Assembly: GCA_029864065.1 (NCBI GenBank)
Contig: JAOTUD010000199.1
Location: 1-6,022, forward strand
Source: Gammaproteobacteria bacterium
GTDB taxonomy: Bacteria > Pseudomonadota > Gammaproteobacteria > GCA-001735895
DNA: 6,022 nt
Reading direction: 5' to 3'
Shown here piece by piece: positions 1 through 5,483 of the stretch. The notes beneath the pieces were generated by a model. The model was not told where the DNA came from. It worked only from the letters and a program-made list of their open reading frames with translations, and searched no databases. The translations under genes were made by a program, and so were the position numbers. How positions within the stretch are numbered: the stretch's first letter is position 1; each line of letters begins with the position of its first letter.

Positions 1-900
1 GGTGACAACCGAAATCGCGGTGGACACGACGATCGCGGCGCTGCTGCGGGTAACGAAGGTCCGGTACTGCTGGGCCAGCACGAAGACCGGCACCCCGCTC
101 GGCAGCGCCGCCTGCATCACCGCTACGACGGGCAAGATTCCTTCCAGTTCGAATACCCGGAAGGCGAGCCACCACGTGATCAGCGGATGCAGGATCAGCT
201 TGGCGAATACCAGCCAGCCGATTTCGACGGTCGCGCCGCGAATCGTGCAGCCCGCGATAAAGAGCCCCGCGGCAAACAGCGCGCAGGGCACGAAAGCACC
301 GCCGAGCAGCTGGAAAAAAATTGAAACCGAACCGGGGACCGCTAATCCCGACGCCGATACCGCGAGCCCGGCGACGACGGCGACGATCGGTGGCCGCGAT
401 AAAACGTTCAACAGGGGTGGCCATAAACTGAAGGATGCGCCGCGGCTACGATCCATTTCGATCAACAGGATCGCGAGCGGCGAGAACACCAGACCGGTGA
501 TGGTTGCGCCTATAATGCCGGGAATCTTGCCGTCATCGCCGAACAGGGTCAGGATCAGCGGCAGCCCGATATAGGCGGTGCTGGAGTACATCGCGGTCAG
601 GCCGTGCAGCGTGAGGGCGCTGAGGCTGCCCGGAAACATCACGCGGGCAACCGCCATGCCGATTGCGAGCATCGCCAGCATGCCGCCGCCGAGCACCGCG
701 ATATAGCGCCAGTTGAAAAATTCGCCGACCGAGATACTGGATAGCGAGGCGAAGATCAGCGCCGGCAGCGCGATCACGAAAACGAAGCGGCTCAGCACCT
801 CGCTCGCGGCGTCCGGCAATAGTTTGATTCGGCCTACGAGGTAGCCGGCGACCATGATCACAAACAGGGGCAGAATGATGCCGGTAACGAGATTGTCCAG
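1..900 (-). CDS. AEC-family (auxin efflux carrier-like) membrane transporter, C-terminus cut by window edge
   Basis: The minus-strand frame is open for 300 codons from 900 to the window edge. The protein is very hydrophobic, with about eight to ten likely membrane segments, as expected for an inner-membrane secondary transporter of the AEC/bile-acid-type fold; the substrate cannot be told. Family-like parts are the N-terminal segment with PLFVIMVAGYLVGR (residues 11-24), YIGLPLILTLFG (110-121) and, near the end, LPSGVPVFVLAQQY (266-279). AEC proteins are usually about 300-315 residues, so only some 5-15 residues are missing. The start chosen is CTG at 900-898, preceded by GGAG (911-908) with 7 nt spacing. 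An in-frame TAG lies at 957-955, and no ATG, GTG or TTG occurs between it and the CTG. The first standard codons inside (GTG at residue 14, ATG at residue 16) would destroy the first membrane segment. The gene lies 164 nt downstream of the cupin gene on the same strand. The family call is firm; the start is inferred. Confidence 0.85.
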   Translation of the reverse strand, partial: MDNLVTGIILPLFVIMVAGYLVGRIKLLPDAASEVLSRFVFVIALPALIFASLSSISVGEFFNWRYIAVLGGGMLAMLAIGMAVARVMFPGSLSALTLHGLTAMYSSTAYIGLPLILTLFGDDGKIPGIIGATITGLVFSPLAILLIEMDRSRGASFSLWPPLLNVLSRPPIVAVVAGLAVSASGLAVPGSVSIFFQLLGGAFVPCALFAAGLFIAGCTIRGATVEIGWLVFAKLILHPLITWWLAFRVFELEGILPVVAVMQAALPSGVPVFVLAQQYRTFVTRSSAAIVVSTAISVVT

Positions 901-907
901 GGCCTGT

Positions 908-911
908 CTCC
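908..911 (-). promoter_or_regulatory. Ribosome binding site supporting a CTG start
   Basis: On the minus strand GGAG is followed by 7 nt and then CTG at 900-898. It is the only well-placed Shine-Dalgarno-like sequence near the start of the transporter frame, and it decides the start call. Confidence 0.55.
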
Positions 912-946
912 GGTCTGACGGAGGCTGGAGGGTAAGAGGAGACCGG
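910..946. repeat. Inverted repeat in the transporter leader
   Basis: CCGGTCT at 910-916 and AGACCGG at 940-946 form perfect 7-nt arms around 23 nt. The arm nearer the gene adjoins the GGAG at 911-908, so a hairpin in the minus-strand transcript would partly hide the ribosome binding site. The loop is pyrimidine-rich on the minus strand (several CTCC/CCTCC stretches) and could also pair with GGAG. It could equally be a protein-binding site or chance. There is no U-tract after it, so it is not a classical terminator. Confidence 0.4.
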
Positions 947-978
947 GGTAAAGTCTACTGCCGCGAAGGAGTTTCGGT

Positions 979-984
979 ATTATG
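979..984 (-). promoter_or_regulatory. Possible -10 box for the transporter gene
   Basis: The minus strand reads CATAAT (984 to 979), five of six matches to the sigma-70 -10 consensus. A weak TTGTAC lies 19 nt upstream, which is long spacing and only three of six matches to the -35 consensus. A start near 972 would give a leader of about 70 nt containing the inverted repeat at 910-946. This is weak evidence for an own promoter in the 164-nt gap after the cupin gene. Confidence 0.3.
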
Positions 985-1064
985 CTAGGGAATGTGCAGC
1001 AGCGTACAAGCGCACATAAGCAGCATGCGCAGCTACAAAAACGTCGGGTGCAGGGCGGCGGCTA

Positions 1065-1583
1065 TCAGGCGGAGCAGGGCAGCCGCATTTGCGGGCACTG
1101 AACCGGGCGTGGCGCCTGTTTCCACCACAACGGGTTGCTCGCATGGGCGACGATGTCATCGTGGTCGCGGTATTCGCGCTGCTGGATAAAACCCCAGGAT
1201 TTCGCTTTCGGCGCGTGGATGAAGAGGCTCCAGCACTCGGAATTCTCGGGAATGTTGACCCGGTGAAACACCTGGCCCGAGATAAAGTTGAAGCGCCCGG
1301 CGCTTAACCAGCGGCGATGCAATACGTTGTCGTCGCGCGCATCGAGCATGCGGGTTTCCTCGTAGGCGCCGCACAGCACCAGCGACAGCGCGTGCCGCCA
1401 CGGGTGATTGTGCAGACCGCGGCCTGGATCGCTGGCGACGAAGCGATGCAGGTAGGCCTGGTAGCCGAACGGCAGGCGCAACAAATGGTAGCGTTCGAGA
1501 TAGGGTTGCCGGTCGGGCCCGTTAATCACGCGGCAGCGACAGTAGGCAGATAACCTGTATAGCAATCGATTAAGCAGGGACAT
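1065..1583 (-). CDS. Cupin-fold protein of unknown function
   Basis: This 172-residue soluble protein has a single cupin (RmlC-like beta-barrel) domain in about residues 40-130. The clearest sign is the second cupin motif, GRFNFISGQVFHRVN (96-110), which matches G-x5-x-x-G-x2-H-x3-N apart from Ser in place of Pro and slightly changed spacing, with H107 as a metal ligand. The first motif is present as LHNHPW (57-62), giving H58 and H60. The usual Glu three to four residues later is replaced by H64, and the nearest acids are E75/E76 in GAYEETR. The ends carry Cys residues (C15, C17, C163, C170) of unknown meaning. The ATG at 1583 has TAGGAG (1595-1590) 6 nt upstream, a strong ribosome site. The gene diverges from the WYL regulator across a short region with a palindrome, so the regulator is likely to control it. 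Small cupins include dioxygenases, isomerases and sugar- or metabolite-binding proteins; the sequence does not choose between these, so no enzyme name is given. Confidence 0.8.
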   Translation of the reverse strand: MSLLNRLLYRLSAYCRCRVINGPDRQPYLERYHLLRLPFGYQAYLHRFVASDPGRGLHNHPWRHALSLVLCGAYEETRMLDARDDNVLHRRWLSAGRFNFISGQVFHRVNIPENSECWSLFIHAPKAKSWGFIQQREYRDHDDIVAHASNPLWWKQAPRPVQCPQMRLPCSA

Positions 1584-1589
1584 TTACTA

Positions 1590-1595
1590 CTCCTA
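1590..1595 (-). promoter_or_regulatory. Ribosome binding site of the cupin gene
   Basis: The minus strand reads TAGGAG, then 6 nt, then ATG at 1583-1581. This near-consensus site fixes the start of the cupin gene. Confidence 0.7.
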
Positions 1596-1606
1596 AAATC
1601 AAGTCG

Positions 1607-1615
1607 TGCTATTAT
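1607..1615 (+). promoter_or_regulatory. Extended -10 promoter element for the WYL regulator
   Basis: TGC-TATTAT fits the extended -10 form TGn-TATAAT with one mismatch. No convincing -35 box lies 16-18 nt upstream, which is common for extended -10 promoters. Transcription would begin near 1622, just before the palindrome at 1627-1645. Confidence 0.45.
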
Positions 1616-1616
1616 C
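1611..1616 (-). promoter_or_regulatory. -10 box for the cupin gene
   Basis: The minus strand reads GATAAT, five of six matches to the -10 consensus. It overlaps the plus-strand -10 almost completely, so the two divergent promoters would compete for polymerase. The start would be near 1604, about 9 nt before the ribosome site. The -35 position for this promoter (about 1633-1640) has no consensus hexamer and falls inside the palindrome. Confidence 0.4.
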
Positions 1617-1626
1617 TGCGACACTG

Positions 1627-1645
1627 TGGCTCATACGATGAGCCA
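1627..1645. promoter_or_regulatory. Perfect palindrome, likely operator between divergent genes
   Basis: TGGCTCAT-ACG-ATGAGCCA has perfect 8-nt arms around 3 nt, centred at 1636. It covers the -35 zone of the cupin promoter and the first transcribed bases of the regulator gene. This is a typical site for a dimeric regulator that controls its neighbour and itself. In the regulator's mRNA the same bases could form an 8-bp hairpin a few nt before the ribosome site. That the WYL protein binds here is inferred from position only. Confidence 0.55.
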
Positions 1646-1654
1646 TATACTGAA

Positions 1655-1659
1655 TGAGG
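1655..1659 (+). promoter_or_regulatory. Ribosome binding site that favours a TTG start
   Basis: TGAGG is followed by 6 nt and then TTG at 1666-1668. The upstream in-frame ATG (1654-1656) overlaps this site and has no purine-rich stretch of its own at a suitable distance. Confidence 0.55.
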
Positions 1660-1665
1660 TTCAAT

Positions 1666-2640
1666 TTGGACCGCACCGAACGCTTTCACCTGATCGACCA
1701 GATGCTGTGCAACCAGCGCGTGGTGACCCGCGCGCAGTTTCTCGACGCGCTCGAGGTGTCGCCGGCGACCTTCAAGCGCGATCTCGAGTACCTGCGCGAT
1801 CGCCTGATGGCGCCGATCGTCTGGGATCGCGAGTTGCGCGGCTACCGCTACCAGCAGGACCCGAATGCGGCGCAATTTCAACTGCCCGGGCTGTGGTTCA
1901 ATACCAGCGAAATCCAGGCGCTGCTGTCGATGGATGCGCTGCTGCAAAACTTGCAGCCGGGGGTGTTGTCGAGCCACATCGAACCGCTGCGTTCGCGCAT
2001 CCGCATGCTGCTCGACGAGGGCGATCACAGCGTCGACGAAATAGCGCGCCGGATTCGCATCGTGCCGCTCGCGGCCAAGGCTTACCGCAGCGAGAACTTC
2101 GAGGCATTGTGCCAGGCGCTGCTGGCGCGCAAATGCGTCGATATGACTTATTACAGCCGCCCGAGCGACAGCAGCAGCGAGCGGCGCGTGTCGCCGCAGC
2201 GGCTGATCTACTACCGCGACAACTGGTATCTCGACGCCTGGTGTCACCTGCGCAAGGGGTTGCGCAGCTTTTCGATCGACGCGATCCAGGCGCTCGCCGT
2301 TACCGCCGAACCCGCCATCGAGATCGACGAGGCCGAGCTGAACCGGGAACTGGAGAGCGGTTACGGGATCTTTTCCGGCGCCGCAACCCGCGTGGCGGTG
2401 CTGCGCTTCAGCCCCGAGCTGGCGCGCTGGGTGTCGCGCGAAACCTGGCACCCGCAGCAGACCAGTGAGTATGACGCCGAGGGATACTACGTTCTAACCG
2501 TACCCTACAGCCAGGACACCGAGCTGGTGATGGATATACTCAAGTACGGCGCCGAAGTCGAAGTGCTCGAACCGGTCGAACTGCGTCAACGGGTTAAGCA
2601 GCGCATCGACGCGATGCAGGCCCTGTATAACGGCAGCTAG
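1666..2640 (+). CDS. WYL-domain transcriptional regulator (HTH - WYL - WCX)
   Basis: This is a predicted DNA-binding regulator of 324 residues, a normal length for the family. Residues 1-55 form the winged helix-turn-helix and open with the common family start MDRTERFHLIDQML; VSPATFKRDLEYLRDRL (31-47) is the recognition part. A linker of helices follows. The WYL domain (about 141-213) contains NWYLDAW (186-192), which gives the family its name, followed by RSFSID (200-205), where the conserved Arg and Phe sit. The WCX C-terminal extension (about 235-315) follows. WYL domains sense a ligand, nucleic acid in some studied members; the ligand here is unknown. TTG at 1666 is preferred because it has TGAGG 6 nt upstream and gives the typical N-terminus; ATG at 1654 would add four residues. 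The gene diverges from the cupin gene, which it may control together with itself through the palindrome at 1627-1645. It ends 7 nt from panC, tail to tail. Confidence 0.9.
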   Translation: MDRTERFHLIDQMLCNQRVVTRAQFLDALEVSPATFKRDLEYLRDRLMAPIVWDRELRGYRYQQDPNAAQFQLPGLWFNTSEIQALLSMDALLQNLQPGVLSSHIEPLRSRIRMLLDEGDHSVDEIARRIRIVPLAAKAYRSENFEALCQALLARKCVDMTYYSRPSDSSSERRVSPQRLIYYRDNWYLDAWCHLRKGLRSFSIDAIQALAVTAEPAIEIDEAELNRELESGYGIFSGAATRVAVLRFSPELARWVSRETWHPQQTSEYDAEGYYVLTVPYSQDTELVMDILKYGAEVEVLEPVELRQRVKQRIDAMQALYNGS

Positions 2641-2647
2641 CCAGGCG

Positions 2648-3499
2648 CTACCACAACGAGATTTCGATATTGTCGAGCAGGCGCGTCGCGCCGAGCGCCG
2701 CGGTGACGAGGATGACGAGATCGCGGTCGGCGGGCGCCGCCGGCAGCAGCGTCTCGGTGTTGCAGACGCTGAAGTAATCGGTCTTGAAACCGGCCACGTC
2801 TAGATCCTCGATGGCGCGCCGTTCAATCGCCTTGAAATCGCGCTCGCCCTCGTCGATCTGCCGCGCCGCGCCGCGCAGGGTCTGGTAAATAAGCGCCGCC
2901 TTTTCCTTCTGCGCAGCGTCGAGGTACTGGTTGCGCGAACTGGTGGCGAGCCCCGAGGCCTCGCGCGTGGTTTCCTGGCCGATGATCTGCACGTCGAGAT
3001 TGAAATCCTCGACCATCTTGCTGATCACGCGGTACTGCTGGAAATCCTTCTTGCCGAACACCGACACGTCGGGCCTGACGATGTTGAACAGTTTCAGTAC
3101 CACGGTCGCGACCCCGGTGAAGTGGCCCGGACGATGCGCGCCCTCGTAATTGTCGGTCAGATCGGTGACCTGCACCTTGCTGATGCGCTCGAGGCCTTCC
3201 GGGTAGAGCTCGGACGCGGTCGGCAGGTACACCAGGTCGCAGCCAGCCGCCTCGAGCTGTTCGATATCGGCCTCGAGGCTGCGCGGGTAGTGATCCCAGT
3301 CCTCGTTCGGTCCGAACTGCATCGGGTTGACGAAAATACTGCAAATGGTGCGATCGCACAGCGACTGGCCCTTTTCGATCAGCGACATGTGCCCGGCGTG
3401 CAGGTTGCCCATGGTCGGAATAAACGCGATCGTCTGTCCATGGTCCTTCCAGTGCTGCACGTACTGCCGCAGTTCATTGACGCTGGTGGCCTGGTACAT
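2648..3499 (-). CDS. panC: Pantothenate synthetase (pantoate-beta-alanine ligase)
   Basis: PanC joins pantoate and beta-alanine using ATP, through a pantoyl-adenylate, to give pantothenate, the precursor of coenzyme A; it is a cytoplasmic dimer. At 283 residues it has the usual length. Visible motifs: the HIGH-like nucleotide site PTMGNLHAGH (28-37; His34 and His37), the pantoate region FVNPMQFGPNEDWDHYPR (56-73), FGKKDFQQ (148-155), and the KMSKS-like loop GLATSSRNQYL (183-193). The loop often has Met or Leu where Thr186 stands, a mild variation. All expected catalytic parts are present, so the enzyme should be active. The start ATG lies 10 nt after the panB stop; TGAGG, which includes that stop codon, is 8 nt upstream of the ATG, pointing to coupled translation. 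It is the last gene of the minus-strand operon; no panD follows. Confidence 0.97.
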   Translation of the reverse strand: MYQATSVNELRQYVQHWKDHGQTIAFIPTMGNLHAGHMSLIEKGQSLCDRTICSIFVNPMQFGPNEDWDHYPRSLEADIEQLEAAGCDLVYLPTASELYPEGLERISKVQVTDLTDNYEGAHRPGHFTGVATVVLKLFNIVRPDVSVFGKKDFQQYRVISKMVEDFNLDVQIIGQETTREASGLATSSRNQYLDAAQKEKAALIYQTLRGAARQIDEGERDFKAIERRAIEDLDVAGFKTDYFSVCNTETLLPAAPADRDLVILVTAALGATRLLDNIEISLW

Positions 3500-3507
3500 G
3501 GCTGCGG

Positions 3508-3512
3508 CCTCA
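3508..3512 (-). promoter_or_regulatory. panC ribosome binding site overlapping the panB stop codon
   Basis: The minus strand reads TGAGG, in which TGA is the panB stop codon; panC ATG follows after 8 nt. Ribosomes ending panB are thus placed to start panC. Confidence 0.5.
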
Positions 3513-4328
3513 GGTGAAGATATGCGTCTGGTCGGGGAACTGCCGGCGCTTGACCTCGCTGACGTAGCGCTTGATCGCGGCCTGGATGCTCGACTGCCCC
3601 TGCATAAAGTTCTTGGAAAACTTCGGTTTCTTGCCCGGGGTCACGTTCAGCACGTCGTGCAACACCAGGATCTGGCCATCGACGTCGACGCCGGCGCCGA
3701 TGCCGATTACCGGAATTTCGAGCCTCGCGGTGATCTCCGCCGCGAGCGCCGCGGGCACGCACTCGAGCAGCAGCAGGTCGGTGCCCGCCGCTTCCAGTTC
3801 GAGCGCGGTGGCGCGCATCTGTTCGGCCGCGGCCCGGGCCTTGCCCTGCACGCGGTAACCGCCCATCTTGTGCACCATCTGCGGCTGCAGACCGAGATGC
3901 GAGCAGCTTGCGATGCCGAATTTCGCCAGGGTTTCGACCGTTTTCAACTGCGTCTGGCCGCCCTCGAGCTTGACCACCTGCGCCTCGGTCGCCTTCAACA
4001 GGACGCTCGCATTGTCGATCGCCTGCTGCGGCGAATTGAGCGAACCGAAGGGCATGTCCAGCATCAGCATCGCATTGCGCAGACCGGCGGCGACGGCCTT
4101 GCCGTGATAGCAGATTTCGTCGAGGGTGACCGGAATCGTCGTCTCGTGTCCCTGGATAACCATGCCGAGCGAATCCCCGACCAGCACCACCTCGATCCCA
4201 CAATCCTCGACCAGGCTCGCAAAGCTGTAGTCGTAAGCGGTCAGGCAGACGAACTTCTCGTCGTCCTGCTTCATTTTCCTGAGATGCGGAATCGTGATCT
4301 TATTATCGATTGGTTTCGGTATATACAT
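3510..4328 (-). CDS. panB: Ketopantoate hydroxymethyltransferase (3-methyl-2-oxobutanoate hydroxymethyltransferase)
   Basis: PanB transfers a hydroxymethyl group from 5,10-methylene-tetrahydrofolate to 2-oxoisovalerate to give ketopantoate, the first committed step to pantothenate. It is a cytoplasmic (beta/alpha)8-barrel, normally a decamer. The 272 residues match the usual 260-275. Motifs: LTAYDYSFASLVEDCG (29-44), VGDSLGMVIQGH (50-61) with metal ligand D52, MLDMPFGS (89-96) with D91, VKLEGG (119-124) with K120 and E122, the catalytic E189 in LLECVP (187-192), and GIGAGVDVDGQILVLHD (209-225). These correspond to the E. coli residues D45, D84, K112, E114 and E181 by motif position. The start ATG is 11 nt after the kinase stop, with GGGGA a few nt upstream. 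Its folate cofactor links it to the co-transcribed folK. Confidence 0.97.
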   Translation of the reverse strand: MYIPKPIDNKITIPHLRKMKQDDEKFVCLTAYDYSFASLVEDCGIEVVLVGDSLGMVIQGHETTIPVTLDEICYHGKAVAAGLRNAMLMLDMPFGSLNSPQQAIDNASVLLKATEAQVVKLEGGQTQLKTVETLAKFGIASCSHLGLQPQMVHKMGGYRVQGKARAAAEQMRATALELEAAGTDLLLLECVPAALAAEITARLEIPVIGIGAGVDVDGQILVLHDVLNVTPGKKPKFSKNFMQGQSSIQAAIKRYVSEVKRRQFPDQTHIFT

Positions 4329-4339
4329 TCAGATCCCCG

Positions 4340-4987
4340 TCAGAGAGCGAATGATGACTGATTGAAATAGTGGCGTCCAGAATGGATATCGTTGATTTTG
4401 TCGAGGATTTCGCGGTAATCGTCGTCGTTGTTGATCAGATCGACCGAGCGGGTGTTGACGGTGAGCAGCGCGCTGTCGTCGTAATCGTGAAAAAACCGGG
4501 TGTAGGACTCGGACAGGCGCAGCAGGTAATCGTCGCGGATCTGCTGCTCGTACTCGATGCCGCGGCGCGCGATGCGTTCGCGCAGCGTTTCGATCGGCGC
4601 CTGCAGGTAGATGACCAGATCGGGGCGCGGCGCGTCCAGGGTTAAATGCGTGTAAATCTGCTCGTAGAGCGCGAGTTCGTCGCTATTCAAGGTCATCTGC
4701 GCGAACAGGCGATCCTTGTCGACCATGAAATCGGCGACGTAGGAGCCATGAAACATGTCGGCCTGGCGGAAGTCCTGCACCTGCTGCGCGCGCTGCAGCA
4801 GGAAATGCAGCTGCGCCGACAACGCGTATTGCCGCGGGTTGTGGTAGAAGCTGGCCAGGAACGGGTTTTCCTCGGCCTTTTCCAGCAGCACCTGGCCGCC
4901 GAATTCGTCGGCCAGCCGGTGCGCGAGGCTGGTCTTGCCGACGCCGATCGGACCCTCGACGACGATATAGCGAAAGCGTTCAGGCAT
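4340..4987 (-). CDS. Deoxynucleoside kinase (deoxyadenosine/deoxyguanosine kinase family)
   Basis: This protein of 215 residues belongs to the dNK/dGK P-loop kinase family, which phosphorylates deoxynucleosides to 5'-monophosphates for salvage. Visible parts: P-loop GPIGVGKTS (12-20); EKAEENPFL (36-44), whose E36 sits where the family binds the deoxyribose or acts as base; YVADFMVDKDRLFA (83-96), in place of the DRS/ERS-type motif; DLVIYLQAP, the strand before the lid; and the Arg-rich lid RERIARRGIEYEQQI. The base preferred cannot be read from the sequence; dA/dG kinase is the usual label for this type. The start ATG overlaps the end of folK by 8 nt (ATGCCTGA), and only a poor ribosome site precedes it, so translation probably depends on folK. 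It lies between folate and pantothenate genes without an obvious pathway link, an arrangement I believe recurs in gammaproteobacteria. Confidence 0.9.
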   Translation of the reverse strand: MPERFRYIVVEGPIGVGKTSLAHRLADEFGGQVLLEKAEENPFLASFYHNPRQYALSAQLHFLLQRAQQVQDFRQADMFHGSYVADFMVDKDRLFAQMTLNSDELALYEQIYTHLTLDAPRPDLVIYLQAPIETLRERIARRGIEYEQQIRDDYLLRLSESYTRFFHDYDDSALLTVNTRSVDLINNDDDYREILDKINDIHSGRHYFNQSSFAL

Positions 4988-5483
4988 CGGGCCGGTCCAG
5001 TTTCTCCATGCGCAGCACGGGCGCTGCGTTTATCAGGTAACTGAGGCTGCCGTAACCGGCGATGAAACGGTCGCCCTCGATTTCGAACATCGGCTCGAGC
5101 ACGAAGCGGCGCCGCGAAAACTCGGGGTGCGGCACGGTCAGGTGGCTGTCGTTCATGTGGCGATTACCGAACAGGATTATGTCGAGATCGAGCGTGCGCG
5201 GCGCCCAGCGCTCATCGTTTTCGCGGTGTCGATAGTAGGCGTGTTCGATGGCCTGCAGCTCGAGCAGCAACGCCATCGGTTCGAGGTTGGTTTCGACCTT
5301 GACGACCGCGTTGATGTAGTCGTCCTGAGGAATATCGCTGATGGCCTCGTTGCGATACAGCGACGAGCGCGCGAGCAGACGGCAATGGTTGATATGGTCG
5401 AGCGCCTGGATCGCCTCCTCGACGATCGTAATCGAATCGCCGAGGTTACTGCCGAGCGCGATGAAAACCTCTTCAGCCGGCAT
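4980..5483 (-). CDS. folK: 2-amino-4-hydroxy-6-hydroxymethyldihydropteridine pyrophosphokinase (HPPK)
   Basis: HPPK transfers pyrophosphate from ATP to 6-hydroxymethyl-7,8-dihydropterin, the step before dihydropteroate synthase in folate synthesis; it is a small cytoplasmic monomer. The 167 residues are normal for the family. Motifs: ALGSNLGD (9-16) at the N-terminus, DDYINAVVKVET (54-65), and the signature RWAPRTLDLDIILFG (92-106), in which D99 and D101 are the two magnesium ligands and W93 and R96 the conserved substrate and ATP contacts. VPHPEFSRRRFVLEPM (117-132) completes the core. The ATG at 5483 lies inside the last codons of pcnB (11-nt overlap, ATGCCGGCTGA), without a good ribosome site of its own, so coupling to pcnB is likely. 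Its pathway product, folate, is also the cofactor source for PanB encoded downstream. Confidence 0.96.
   Translation of the reverse strand: MPAEEVFIALGSNLGDSITIVEEAIQALDHINHCRLLARSSLYRNEAISDIPQDDYINAVVKVETNLEPMALLLELQAIEHAYYRHRENDERWAPRTLDLDIILFGNRHMNDSHLTVPHPEFSRRRFVLEPMFEIEGDRFIAGYGSLSYLINAAPVLRMEKLDRPDA

Noticed and set aside
2..574. Plus-strand open frame of 190 codons at the left edge
   Set aside because: It is the complement of the AEC transporter; the minus-strand translation has clear membrane segments and family motifs, the plus-strand one does not.
991..1020. Inverted repeat ATGTGC...GCACAT downstream of the cupin gene
   Set aside because: Only 6-nt arms around 14 nt, with no pairing inside and no U-tract, so neither a terminator nor a convincing operator.
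1030..1067. Possible terminator of the cupin gene at the T-run (minus strand GTTTTTG at about 1042-1036)
   Set aside because: No stem of useful length precedes the T-run.
992..1189. Small plus-strand open frame of 65 codons
   Set aside because: No ribosome site; half of it runs opposite the end of the cupin gene, and the composition is biased to Arg, Ala and Gly.
1612..2451. Minus-strand open frame of 279 codons opposite the WYL gene
   Set aside because: Shadow of the WYL coding frame: the composition is biased and no domain is recognisable, whereas the plus strand encodes a complete known protein family.
3327..4361. Long plus-strand open frame of 344 codons opposite panC and panB
   Set aside because: It lies opposite two certain genes in a GC-rich region. 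Its product is rich in His, Arg, Leu and Gln with no family resemblance, typical of an antisense shadow.
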